Shown piece after piece: positions 10,958 through 23,700 of a stretch of 64,000 nt of DNA. The notes beneath the pieces are model-generated. The model was not told the origin of the DNA. It ran no database searches and worked only from the letters and a program-made list of their open reading frames with translations. Positions within the stretch are counted from its first letter, which is position 1. Each line of letters starts with the position of its first letter. This DNA is from Vermamoeba vermiformis. Its lineage: Eukaryota; Tubulinea; Echinamoebida. Made by a program: the position numbers and the translations under genes. Where the stretch lies: contig JBEWZL010000163.1 of NCBI GenBank assembly GCA_045837725.1, positions 310,001 through 374,000 on the forward strand. The letters run 5' to 3'.

Positions 10958-13540
10958 ATGAGTGGCATGGAAGAAATTGACGGCGATTGGGACGCTGCGC
11001 CTGACGTATTTTTGGAATACTTTACAGAGTAAGTTGGGCCTTTGAGGAATTATATTTTTTGAAAATCCAGAGATTTGAAATTTTAAGACTGTAATAGTCC
11101 TTATTAATCATCAATTGTAATTTGCATCAATTATTTCGGTATTAATAATGCAAATTATTGCAGCGCTGATCCGCAAGGAGGAGGCCAGCCACACATGATC
11201 GACTATCACAATCCGCAACCAGACGTGATGTATAATGGACAACAAGGTCACGTACCTATGCAGCAGTTTACTGGTGGTGCTTCAAATGCCGCGTTACAAC
11301 AGCAGATGTTACAGCAACAATTGCAATACCAGCTGCAGATTCAACAAATGATGCTGGTAAGTCTCGCATCTAAAACAATATAATATCACTAAATAATTAA
11401 ATATTTATACAAATTAAATATAAATACACACCATGAGGCCAATTTCGTTGGATCGGAAGAATATTAATTAATGACTGGCAACGCTGAAAGTCTTTATTTT
11501 AAGCTAATGGTGCTTATAAATAATACCAAGAATTTATTATAACTCATTGTGCGTAGGCCCAGCAACAATTAGCAGCCAAGGGAGGATCTTTTCCACCAGG
11601 TGCTTCGTTGACCCCTGGCGCGACACCACAAACTCCGACCTCACCGCCCTTTGCGTCCTTCGTGCAAGAGCCCCAAGTACAGTTCACATTGCCCATGCAC
11701 GAGCTGCCGCCCGAACAACCAGCGCCGTTACATCTACTGCAACAGGCCGCTGAAGCGTATGCCGCACAGAATCATCAATTAGAACTACGTAAGTACCGCG
11801 TGGAATTCATTCGCAAATTTGTTTTTGTAGAGTAGTTGCCTAGTATAGTGTAGAATAATAGCGGTTGATTAATATCATGTTTTCGTAGTCAAACAAAAAC
11901 AACGGCAATTACTGTCCAGCAAAGCAGTCTCGCAACAGGACGCAACAGCGATTTTGAACGAACAACTGCAAATTAAGAATTCAATAGACACACAAATACA
12001 AACCATTTCACAGCTGCACGCGAATTTCATTTTGCCGCCGGCAGATCTGACCAAAGTGTATTATTTACACCAAGAATTGCAAGTCCAATTGAAGCAACTC
12101 GAACTTTTGTACAGAGAATTGAACCAAGATACTTCATGGTAAGCTCTTTAAAAAACTTTTAACGTGTTTTTAACAATTAATCTGCATCAGCTACGCCGCA
12201 TTAGTAATTGTGCGCCAACCTTTCCCCGAAGTAATTTCCAAGAACAAACAGTTGACAGATGACGCGTTGTCGGTTAAACTTTTAACTGGAAGCACTGTTC
12301 AAGTTAAATTTGCCTCGCCAGTTAAGTGCTCAATTTTAAACGACGTGCACCAGACTGGCAAAGGAGCTCAACCGAAACCGATTGAAAACGACGAACAGAA
12401 CCTCGATGCGACTACACGAACAGCGCACTTCCCTTTGAAGTTCAACCAGGGCTCACGCAAATCACCAGTCTCGCTGAGGTTTGGCGTGCAAGTGCAGCTG
12501 ACCACGATGAACGGCATGGCCATCAACGCCACTATTGAGAGCCCTGCGACTGAGCCATTCATCGTCATCACGAACGAGTCACAGTGGGAAGATTCAGAAC
12601 AAGTCCTGTTGAGGAAAGATATCTTTGGCGGCATGGTACGGGCACATTTAATCGATCCTTAACGGCCAATCTAACCTCCACTACTCGCAGGTTGAAGTAC
12701 CGTGGCTGCAGTTCTGCAACACTTTGCAGCGACACTTCCTCAAGGCCACGAGACAAGATCCGCTCAAACCAAAACGCGCCTTGTCACGCTTTGATTTCAA
12801 ATATATCCACAGGAAGTTTTTCCGTAAGTATCAGTGCCGTTAGTCAGCGCAGCTAAGCTTTGCAACTATTTATCAGGAGCTAACGGTATCATTTCCTTTT
12901 ATAGAAAAGCCCACATTGAATCAGAAACAGTTCGACGAGTTCTGGTCGTGGTTCGGCAAACACTTGCAAATCGTGCGCTATCAACGACACATCAACCCGA
13001 TGTGGCAGAACGGCCTCTTGTACGGATTCATGACGCGCGAGGAAGTCGACGCAGCACTCAGCAATCAGATCATGGGCACGTTTGTCATTCGATTGTCAGA
13101 ACGTTACTCGGGTCAGCTGGCCATTGCTTTTGTTGGCAGCAACAAGCAGATCCGACACTACCTCGTCGCCCCGAATGACACGGCTGGTGCGAAGAAGACG
13201 TTGCCTGACTTCTTGGCGGAGAGGTATGTCATTGCAGTCCTTAAAATACGAGGTCTATTTATATCTCCGCGTTTGACATTTGCTTTTTGATCATGACGCG
13301 CGTTGACATGTCACGTGTCCTGTATTAGTCTAGGTCCCCTGATTCACTTACTAATCATTGCAATTGTATTACAGACGCGAATTCGCGTACATCTTGCAGG
13401 TCTCATTTGATACCAATGGCCGGCCTATTTTCCGACGTTATCCCAAAGACCAGTGCTTCGCGCAGTATTACTCCCCGCAACACAACATAGAGAAACCTGC
13501 TTCGGATGACGGCTACGAACCCTTAGAGAACGCGATGTAA
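10958..13540 (+). CDS. STAT transcription factor with SH2 domain and C-terminal tyrosine motif
   Basis: STATs are activated by tyrosine phosphorylation, dimerise through SH2-phosphotyrosine contacts and bind DNA. At least eight exons are visible. The order is: an acidic N-terminus ([16 protein letters not shown]), a long Gln-rich segment ([20 protein letters not shown]), a proline-rich linker, a helical coiled-coil ([20 protein letters not shown] to [10 protein letters not shown]), a STAT DNA-binding-type beta domain ([30 protein letters not shown]), a linker ([20 protein letters not shown]), and an SH2 domain ([38 protein letters not shown]). The tail carries a single well-placed Tyr, [12 protein letters not shown], the likely phosphorylation site. 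In the SH2 strand, VIRLSE keeps the phosphotyrosine-binding Arg. The Gln-rich front end and this compact layout resemble dictyostelid STATs. It is divergently arranged with the chaperonin-like gene across about 250 bp. Confidence 0.9.
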
Positions 13541-13998
13541 TATAATAATGCTGTGAGTATAGGAGATATATTTATACTGTGGTTAAGCTTTCTCATCTCA
13601 CATCCGCGACCAATAATTTTTTGATGTATTGCTGCAATAATAAATAGTTGTTGAAATATAAGGGTGGCGTTAAAGTACTTAGCAATTAATAATATCTATC
13701 CGTTGTGCGACGGAATATTATTCGCGCGCCAGTTTATTCCCAATGTGGATTTAGATCCTAAATTCGTTCAGTAAACTCAATCCCAAAGTTAATCCATGAG
13801 ATAATGGCACTTAAGGGTAGTAATAATGACACTATAATATCATACGCGATTTCCGCTTCAGTGCGCTGGTCTCGAGTTTGACGTATTGACAGGTCTCGGC
13901 TAAAACCAGCAGCAGCTAATTTGTTACTGTTTTATCGAAGTTGCAAGAGCACAACACTTGTACTAACCTCGATTATTATACGTCTATAGCATATTACA
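13541..13998. other. Intergenic region between STAT and Arf-like genes
   Basis: It holds the STAT 3' UTR with an ATAATAAAT poly(A)-type sequence near 13637, then AT-rich presumed promoter sequence of the Arf-like gene. No ORF with coding character was seen. Confidence 0.4.
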
Positions 13999-14985
13999 AT
14001 GGGTGGCAAAGCGAGCAAAGCCAAACGAGAGATCGTAATCATTGGATTGGAGTAAGTCTTCGAAAGAGGAAATTAACATCAGTTAAATGATATTTTGATA
14101 CTAAATACTATGATACACGCTATTTACTGCATAATATTAATAATAATGATATTTAGCAATGCTGGTAAAACCACCATCCTGCAGCAAATGAAAGCCTCGT
14201 TAGGTTTGACTGGAGATAAAATTAGCACTATTCCTACGATTGGTTGCAATGTAGAAATTGTAGTGCATAACAAGCAAAAGATGAAAGTGACTGATATGGG
14301 TGGAAAGGAATCGGTTAGTAGAAAATCCACAATTTTTCGGCATTTCTGAACCTAATTGACCAATATATAATATCTAACATGCATGAACATCATTTTTTAC
14401 TAAATATAGGTTGCATGGGATTATTAATGAAATTAAAATAATTAATGACAGCGCGCGAATCTCTTTGACATTTTAGCTTCGTGCGAATTCCTATATTAAT
14501 AGCCCAGCAATATATGAGGCATTATCAATTTATTAACTGCAAATTGTAGAATCGCTCTCTTTGGGAACACAACTACAAAGCAGCAGATGCGATAGTGTTC
14601 GTTATTGACAGCGCAGATCAAGACAGAATTGAAGAGGTCAAAGAAGAAGTTCATAAGATTCTTAAGGACCCTGAATTGCCTGAGGATGTTAAGCTCTTAT
14701 TCTTCGCTAATAAGCAAGACGTCAAGGGCGCTAGCGACACATCCGAATTAAAGCAAAAGTAAGTGGCGCTCAAATACTATTAACTGTCGCTAAATTAGCG
14801 AGACAATATTAAGATCACGGCATACATGACATATCAGTTGCTAATAGAGCATTTAACGCTTTAGGCTTGGTTTGAACGATATTAAAGATCGAGCGTGGCG
14901 CATGGACGGCACAGTGGCTACTGAAGCTACTGGCGTGGCCTCTGGATTGGATTGGCTCGTCGCTGAATTGAAGCGAAAGAGATAA
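13999..14985 (+). CDS. Arf/Arl-family small GTPase with altered switch II
   Basis: Four exons (13999-14051, 14157-14313, 14551-14758 and about 14865-14985) encode about 180 aa. Gly2 in MGGKASK is a candidate N-myristoylation site. The guanine-nucleotide motifs are G1 GLDNAGKTT (split by intron 1), the switch I threonine in TIPTIGCNVE, switch II DMGGKES, G4 NKQD, and the C-terminal SGLDWLVAELKRK typical of Arf proteins. In Arf/Arl proteins switch II normally reads DxGGQ, with the Gln needed for GTP hydrolysis. Here that Gln is Lys and the preceding Trp (WDxGG) is Thr. The nucleotide-binding pocket otherwise looks intact, so it should bind GTP but hydrolyse it slowly or not at all. It probably acts in membrane traffic, but the subfamily cannot be fixed. 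Confidence 0.9.
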
Positions 14986-15456
14986 GCCCTTTTTAGCTCT
15001 TTTAAGAAAAATTGTTTGGTTTGATCGAGTTCTTAGGGTTGGTTAACGAGTTTATCGTTACCAATCCGATTGAATCAAACAATATTATTTAATATTAGGC
15101 GTATATTTCTATCATTTTATTTTAATTGTATTTGCTTGTACTATAATAAACTTTCATCAACAAATCTGTTAAGGTTCGTTTAACTGAATCACTAATCTGC
15201 AGCTATATGATTACTTACACTATTGCGGTCCTACTTTCGCTTATTTATTGCGATCCGTAGCCTATCTCCGGATTGGCAAATTTAGACTGAAAATCTTTTC
15301 TTTCAGTAGTTTCTTGGGGGTTGTACCGATAAAGCGAATGAAATAGTATACTGACATATGGCAGGGTGATTTTGTGACGTGGCTTTGATTCAAAATCTCG
15401 TGCGTGTTAATGAAATTTTATTCAGAACTTCGATCTCAGTCCACGCACACGAGTCA
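14986..15456. other. Intergenic region upstream of the GGCX-like gene
   Basis: Contains the Arf-like 3' UTR with AATAAA at 15145-15150. The frame immediately before the GGCX ATG stays open back to about 15379 but begins without an ATG, so it is taken as 5' UTR. Confidence 0.4.
15145..15150 (+). terminator. AATAAA poly(A) signal
   Basis: AATAAA about 160 nt downstream of the Arf-like stop codon in T/A-rich sequence. Confidence 0.45.
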
Positions 15457-18261
15457 ATGGACAGAAAGAAGGCCAATAATACTGCAAAGAGTCCTGCCAA
15501 GTCTGGGTCGGTCAATAAGCCAACTCCAGTACGCACAGAGATTCCTTTGCCCGAGGATCAAGAAGTTGCCTCATCTTCGTGGCACCAACAGCTAACAGAT
15601 GCGGCTCCACTCATTCTCGCGCGTGTATTATATGGCTTATTATATACTCGTTTCTTATTCCAATGGCTGATACGCGAACACTGGGTAAAAGACATGTTTA
15701 CGACGCCGAGTCTGCAGATCAGTTACCCGCTGTTTGAATGGATCCAGACTTTGCCGCTCGAAGGATTAAATATAATTATGGGTGCCTTATTAGTTGCATC
15801 GATATTCTTTACTATTGGCTTCCTTTACAGGCGTAAGTATAAAATATTAATTTTACGCACGTCTCTATTTGCTCTAATTATTCAACCCAAGTCTATTTTA
15901 TTTTTACTATAATACAATAATTATTTAGAATTAAGTTTTACGCTACAAATCAATTTCACAAAAAGATATTTTACGAGATCCGCACGTTTTCGGTCAGCAA
16001 AGAAATTACTCTTAGTTTATACTAATGCGAATACTTCATATTTAGTATCGAGCTTGGTCATGTTCTTAGCTCACGGCTATTTCTTCCTGTTGGATCGAAC
16101 AAACTACAGCGACACGCATTATTTGTTCTTGATCTGCAACTTTTTGTTCTTTTTGGTCGATGCAAATAGAACTCATTCAGTGGACAATTTTTTCTTCTTT
16201 AAGAACGCTAAATCAGTCGTACCTTATTGGCAAATCTTTGTTTTCCAAATGCAGGTAATTACACTGTTATTACACCTCATGAAATACTAGCAATGTTTGC
16301 ATACTATTATAATACCATAATAATACCTAATAATACTATCCTATAATAATTACTATTGTATATTTATTTGTTTCGTAATTTTACTAATTTTTCGCGCGAC
16401 GTAGTTCTCGATAGTGCTGTTCTATATGGGCCTATCCAAGGCAACCAACGTCGATTGGATTCGCCGTGGCGAGCCAGTCTTAACTAAATTCTTCATGGGC
16501 TCTGCTATGAATCCCTTCATTCGCTTGCCTTTTGTCGCTGAAATAGCCGATGACGAGATGTTGCGAAAGCTCAGGTACATTTCTAACAATATCTAAAGCC
16601 ATAACATGATATTTATATTAATGTACTTGTAGTCTATGGTTCAGCTATGCCATATTCACAACTGAAATGCTCGCAGCACTGGGTCCCTGGTTGACGGATG
16701 TGCTGGGCTCGGGCGTCAAAGTCCTTGCGCTCGTGTCACTTCACATTGCTAACTTTTTGCGCGTTTTGTTGATTGGCGAGTTCGACAATATGTTCTATTT
16801 GATTGCTCTCTCCTCGCTGTTTTGGATCTCGCCGTCTCATTCCCTCGCACTTCTCGAAAACTTCTTCATGGGAAAATTCTTCCGTAAGCACTCATTCTAT
16901 TATAATACGTGAATATGCTAATATGCCTATTATCTATAGCTCAACACATTGCTTCCGAAGCACGAAGCCAGTCAGTACGTGTTACTCGAGCACGTGATTT
17001 GTGACCAATGCAGCACTAACCAGGGTGTTATTTCAGGTCTTCAACAAGTTAGCTTTTGCAGTAGCCGTCGTCTTCTTGTTGATCCAAGTAGCTGCGCCGT
17101 TGAGACCGTTTGTCTATCGTGCACAGGGTGAGTTTCCGAACTGGACTAAAGAGGGCCATTTGTTTTCTTGGCACGAGGATCTGAACGACGATGTAAGTCT
17201 AGTACCTTAATACTACCAGCTTCATGATTATTAATATTATTTCAATTCTTTTAGCATGTTTTGTTGCGATGGGAAGGTGTTGAAATTGGCCAGCGGTACA
17301 CGGTGGCTGGAGTCTCGTCAAAGTCCTCTGACGGCATCAAACTCATTAATGGTCAGGTACGAACAATAAAATGTAATATTTATAATATAGTCTATTCTAA
17401 TACTCGTAATAGAGAAGTCGAGTTTTGCGAGATCCGTTGTCTATTCTTCAAGCAGGCAAGGCCTACGTCAATGCGCTGTTAGAATCGAGAGGTATATTCG
17501 CTGAAAATGTTACTGTCGATGCTTGGAGATCATTGAACGGAAGGTAAGTCAGATCTAACCTTTAAAGTTCAATTTTAATAATAAGTTAATTAGACCGTTT
17601 CAACGGTGGATTAATCCTTCAAAGAATTTGCTCGATTTCAACTACAATATAGCTAAGGGCCATAGCGGATGGTTGTTACAACCGATTTATGAAGCTAATT
17701 CACGAGAATGGTTGAATGACGTGCGATCTGTCAGCGATGCGAATATTAGAAAGAGTTTGGAGACTGTTTTCTTCGCTGATAGACCTGGTGGTGAATTCCA
17801 GCTCAATTTAGCGGAATTGGCGCTGAAAGTAAGCTAAATTTATCATTAATTTAAACGCTGCTGGATCTGCTTTAACTTCTAGACAGCGGAATATTAATGA
17901 CAATATTATTAATAGGCGTCTCTTATGTGCATTAAAGGCAAGGTTGAGGTTGAAGTTCAAACTTCTGAACGAGGAGGCAAGTTAACGATCCGCTGCTCTG
18001 AAATCTAACAAAACGCTTATTTATGATTATTTAAATAGATCCTGAAGTGCATAAAATGAAGGCAGGTGATAAGATCAATATTCCCTTCAACAAATGGCAC
18101 ACGATCCGAGTTGTTGGCGAGGTAAGATCTTTTTGCCGCTACATATAGACCTATCGCGTTGTAATGTCCTAATATCATATTCATTATAGTCCCCTGCACT
18201 ATATGCATACTCGTACAATTACCCATCTCAAGCGCCATTCTCTCAAGCCATAAATATGTAA
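15457..18261 (+). CDS. GGCX: Vitamin K-dependent gamma-glutamyl carboxylase homologue (HTTM domain)
   Basis: GGCX is an ER membrane enzyme that uses reduced vitamin K, CO2 and O2 to convert Glu to gamma-carboxy-Glu. About ten exons join in frame. After a Lys/Ser/Pro-rich cytosolic N-terminus come hydrophobic segments (LILARVLYGLLYTRFLFQWL, GALLVASIFFTIGFLY, LVMFLAHGYFFLL and others). The signature HYLFLICNFLFFLVDANR..SVD aligns with human [25 protein letters not shown] and keeps the His equivalent to H160. MGLSKATNVDW aligns with AGVKKLDADW and keeps the catalytic-base Lys (human K218). The luminal half also aligns: VLLRWEGVEIGQRY, RPFQRW, GHSGWLLQPIY, SLETVFFADRPGGEFQLNL and KVEVEVQTSERG, ending in AGDKINIPFNKWHTIRVVGESPALYAYSYNY, which matches the human [22 protein letters not shown] region. 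No signal peptide. Confident at family level. Whether it uses vitamin K here is unknown. Confidence 0.88.
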
Positions 18262-18516
18262 AGAAAGATCAGATCAGTTAGATCTCGTTCAAAATCCTAT
18301 TTGTCATTATATCTGTACGTTAATTAAATAATATTGCTGCTATACTGTGCTCTTTACGGGCGAACTATGGCTTTGATCGTCAATTGTCGTCAAGTCTGAA
18401 ATAGATCTTTCGATCGACTTTCTGACCTTTACTTTGTGTTTTGGAACGTGGAGTTCACAACAAATTACTATAAATACGTGAATATATATTGATATTCAAT
18501 GCTGAGGATATAAAGG

Positions 18517-20616
18517 ATGAGTACTATCGAAGCGACAAAACAAGATCAAGACGCGAAACGCGATCCGAAATTCATGGACACAGAATCCATTCAAAAGATT
18601 ATAGAAATCGTAAATAATAATAGTAAGTGTATTAATATAATTAGATCGAAATTCTTTAAGCATCGGTCGGTTAAAAATTAATTTTATAATCGCGATCGGA
18701 TCATGAATTATTTACAAAGAAGATTCACCCAAAATAAAACATTGAAATAATTATATTTTTAGAGTGTTGTTATACATATATTAGCGTCTATTAAAGATCT
18801 TCAATGAATTCTGACATTTTATAATTTTTACGGATGTGCCTGCTTGTGTACTAATCCCACCTAAAATAATAGGAACGGCCTCAAATAGTGATAGAAAAAA
18901 TATAGAAGAATTAATAGAGCTATTAAAACAAAGTTTAACTCAGTTAGAAGGTACACTTAAAATAGTTGTTACGCGATCTAATCTTTAAATTCATAATAGA
19001 GCCCCTAATATCACATTCAATGGCAAAAAAAATGTCACTAGCATGTAAGTACTACATAGATACTATTCAAAGCGCGTAGCTCAAGTATTTTAATTTTTGT
19101 AGCGGATCTAGAAGATCTTTCTAAATTCAAATATGAGATAGAAGCCTTGCTACATGATGCTACTATTAAAGATATCATTAAGTGCTGTTATACTATTACG
19201 GTAAGACCTATTCTTCGACTTAACCTGTTTATTAACAAAATTTTTAGTTGGATCCGCTTCACAACCTTAACTCAGCCAAATTAGCCGCAAAAATTACTCC
19301 TATTATGCTAGACACTACAGGTAATACAATATATCAACTTATTATTGTTATTAACGCGTTTAGGCCTGAATTCGTTCGAGCTCATCACCACATCCATCAA
19401 CTGTTCAACATCAATTGCCAGGATAATAGCGCATTATCCTTATTTATTCGAAGTACGTCCTATATATTCTCTTATTATTACTATCACCTACTAACAATCC
19501 TCGAGAATGTTGAACAAGAAAATGGATCCGTTACACAAAGTCCAAATGAGTCAGAAGAGTTATCCAATGAGGAATATAAGACCAAATTCCTCGAAAATAA
19601 GAAAATAATTGAACGACTGCAATATGAGAGCGAGATCAAGTCATCATTGATTGAAGTACTCGTCAACAAAGTAGATGCGCTTGAGAAACAAGAAAAAATC
19701 TCAGCGAATATCTCGGACTTAAGTAAGAGTGATATATCGTACCTTAATTCAAGCGAAGTTGTTAGCGACGATGAAGTAAGTCCGAAAAACAAAACCACAT
19801 CCAACAACCAAATTTTAATATTTTTATTTCTAGAGCCAAAAGAGCGATGAAATGCCTCATATTAAAATCAACGATAATTATTTGAGCAATCCTATTGGTC
19901 AATTGAACGGACACTTGTCGTTGCCTGTATCGCCCATGAAAGTTGATCGTAAGTTGTTTTTTTACCAAATAAGGAAATAATCAATTAAAATTAAGCATTA
20001 AATGTTATATTCGGTAATATAGTATTAATATTGTTTGGCTTTAGAGTCCCAAGATTGGACGATTAAAGAAAAAAAGTACCTCGAACACATCCGCAAGTTA
20101 GAAAATAAGTTGAATTCAACGCAAACTAAAAAAAGAAAAGAAGAAATTGAACGATTGCGAAAGAAATTAGTGGAAAGTGAGCAACAGCGAAGAAGTCTCA
20201 GTAATGACGTCAAAAATTTGCAGAAACAAGTGCAAATAAGTCAACGAAGGTCGTCAATAGGCACAGCATCAAATACTCAAAATAATAATCAGAATAATAA
20301 TTCGAAGAAAAAAGAAAGTCAATCGAGCAGTGCGGATCAGAGTTACGACAGCGTGTCAAAAAGTGACACTTTTGACATAAACATCGAAAAAGCCAAGGAC
20401 AATATTGAAGTGAAGATGCTGACTATAGACGAAGAAGAATATACTAATCTTCAGTATTTGTTGTTCACGTGGATGGTTGTCGCGTTGAAATTGACAGCAA
20501 TGGCTGAGGGCAGATCTCCGCAGAATATTGACAAACAGATGCTGTTCCAACAGGCGATGGACAAGCGGCTTGATTATGCCTCGTGGCCTGCTCTCATTAT
20601 GGAGCATATTAAATAA
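18517..20616 (+). CDS. Coiled-coil protein, family not recognised
   Basis: About ten exons are joined from ATG at 18517 to TAA at 20616. The early exons are very short and low in complexity (IIEIVNNN, ELIELLKQSLTQLE, ISHSMAKKMSLA), then a helical part (LSKFKYEIEALLHDATI, LNSAKLAAKITPIMLDTTG). The last exons carry a clear coiled coil (EKKYLEHIRKLENKLNSTQ to QQRRSLSNDVKNLQKQVQIS), a Ser/Asn-rich linker (TQNNNQNNNSKKKESQSSSA) and a conserved-looking C-terminal helical block (LQYLLFTWMVVALKLTAMAE, then DYASWPALIMEHIK). It could be a tether or cytoskeletal adaptor, but there is no motif to prove it. The two longest exons are certain; the small N-terminal exons are less so. Confidence 0.65.
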
Positions 20617-20776
20617 ACCCTCACCTATATGTATATATTTACTTCACCCAAAAGTGACCAGATCCACCAACCGTATTTTTCACGATTCCAACTTTTCTTA
20701 TTATACTCGAATTTGAATACTAAATCATTGCAATATCTTATGGGTAGTTTCGAATCCTCATTTATGAAGCTTTACA

Positions 20777-23700
20777 TTAAAACAACGACACTTGCTTATC
20801 GCGCATTGCTTTCTTGGCCATTTTAGCGACTTTACTCGCTCTTTCTTCGCGCTTTCGTTGCGCTTCATCTGTAATTTGTGCAAGAGCTAAAACAAGCGAA
20901 AACGTCAGTCATATGATTCTTATAAAAACAATAATATTACTACGCGTACCATTCTTAGTAAATATTTGCATGAAGAACAGATCCAATCCTTCTTTTAATT
21001 GTTTTGTCTTAGGTGCTGCTGCTAATCGTTGGAAAACGGCCTAAATAATAGAATATAAGACCTCATTCATATAGACTACATTACTATATCCTTACCATGA
21101 CAGTTTCAACTTCAAAGTCGTTCATCAAAGAGACCATGAAGATCTTGAAGAAAACAATGCCTTTAGGCTCAATGGACTCGAATGAAACGACCTAAATATC
21201 TTATTAGTACGTACTTATAATATAATTGTATTAATAGGAAGTACCTTAAGCATCGCCAAAGAAAGTACATGATGACCGATCAACTGCGCGAGTAAATTCG
21301 CTAAATTTGAAATAGCGCGCAGCTGAAGGTTCTCAAAGTCCTTGAACTTGTCCCAAAATGTAAATTTGAACGTAAACTGAATAATAAGAACAACATTAGT
21401 ACATTGGTCTAATTAATTAAGCCGATCCGAAAAAATACCTTGAAGTTGTGACTATATGAGCACAGTTTCATCGCAAGGTGCGCGTAGAACGGATTAAATT
21501 TCTTTTCCTACAATAATCAGCGAGGTTAGACTTAACTTTCAGTACGCATTTCCTTTTTAGGAAGTTCAAAATAAAATTGATAAAAATTGATTAAATGAAC
21601 ATTAACGTACCATAGAGCAACAGTGGATGATTACGAATACGATTTCTCGCTCTTGTTTGTTCTTGAGACCCAATCTGACTAATTTTTCAAACGCATCCAA
21701 GTAGTCTTCGCTGCCCATAACAATACAAAAAATGGCGCGGCGCACATCCGTGTTCATACGTTGTTTTCTCGCGACTTCTAATAGCTTAGCATCATACTCG
21801 TTCATATTTAGGGTCACTGGGGCTTCTTGTTCAGTAGATCCGCCAATAACACCAGAGCTAGCTCGTGACCATCCGGATCCGATTAACCACCAGCGTCCTT
21901 ATCAAAACGTAAGTATATATCCATCTAAATTACTTTTTATGACACTATGAACCCATTGAAATGGAAAAAGTACTCGACGAAGCGTCGTGTAACGGTTGGG
22001 ATCGAATTCCAAACCGGATCGAGGCTTACCTTTAGTTTCTTCGGCAGTTAAATCTTTCCACGAAATTCTAACTTCGTCAATATTCTCTTTTCCTCGCTGT
22101 TTCATATAATTCTTAATCGTTCGCTTCAAGTTATTCAAGTGGACATTGGCCTCTTTATCAATGACCAATCTCATCTTGTTGTTCTTGAGATCCATGAGCA
22201 TATCAATCATAAAGTCGATTCGCTTGCTCTCTTCAATCTCTTCTTCATTAGTCGTCGTAGTCGGGGCTGCTTTCTTCTTGCTCTCATCTTTTGTCTTTTT
22301 GTCTATTATTCCGATTAACGATACTATTATAGACTCGCTCATATAATGGCTACTTACAATTGCTTGCTTTAGTATACATATTGACAAGCATTTCTTTAAC
22401 TGAGGCCGGATCGTCAGATCTCAATTTGGATCCAGCGTCTGTAGATCAATAGGGTTATTTTACTACTCGATCTGTCTATAGTAACCATATTAATTGCTTA
22501 CGTTTGACTAATACGAGCAACAACTCGATATCCTCTTCGTTAAAATGCTCGATCATAACGTTGGTCAGATCGAACAACAGGCTCGGGTTAATAATCTGAA
22601 ATATAAGCATTAGTATCGAATATACAACTAATAATATAATAATAATGAATACCTCGAAGTTGTACAAATGAATAAAGATGATCAACAAGTTCTTGCAGAG
22701 CTTAGTGTTCTTCTCTTTGTAGAACTGATTGAATCGTTTGGCCAATTTATCGATAAAATGACCACCTGTTACGAATAAATAGTTAAGTATACTATATAAA
22801 CCCATTAAGGTCGATAACAGGATCCAGACAACGTACCGACTTCAATCCCGATCAGACAGTGCAATGAGGCCACGAGTGCACTATAGTTCAACAAGGCATT
22901 GCTAGTAAATAGCAGTGTTGGGTCTGAACAGTCTGCCAGAATGAATTCTGAGAGGGTCTCGTTCATTTCTAAGAAATAATTAGTCATTTATAGGCAGGGT
23001 GTAACTAGAGTATAAGTCGAATGCGTACCGCTACGAGGGTGTTTAGAATACAACTGCTCAATAGCCTCTAAGGTCTTTATCATATTCGTATCAGCAAGTC
23101 TGTTCACGTGACCTCGCAGTTCTCGTTTGTAAGCTTGATTTTGTTCAGTAGCGCGACGCAAGTGAGGTGGAATATATTTCATAGTAGAGCCAGCTGTAGT
23201 AAAGTTATTAGTTCGAACGAAGATTAAGCGAGTGAAGCAATTATTAATCAAATTTGTAACGGGATTTCCAAAAAAGGAAAAAATATAAAATGAATTGTAC
23301 GAGGACAAGGTTGCCTTACCTAAGGTATCGGCATTAACCTTAGTATTCGTAACAGTCTGGTCTTGATTGCTAGTGCTATTTTCATCGCCGTTTTCTGCGT
23401 CATCATCGTCTTCATCCATTTCATCTTCATCCGCTTCTTCATCGCCTTCTTCGTCATCCATATCTTCCTCGTCATTTTCACCATCGCCTTCATCCTCCTC
23501 GTCAAATTCGCCATTTTCTTCATCGCTTTCAAGATCTCGATTTTCATCGTCAAAAGCAGCCAACTCCTCGCTATTAAACTCTCCGTTTTCCTCATCGTCC
23601 ATATTATCGACATCTTCGTTCATATCACCTTCATCCATATCGTCCTCATCTTCGATATTGTCTTCGTCATCTTGCAGATCTTCATCGTCAAAATTTTCTT

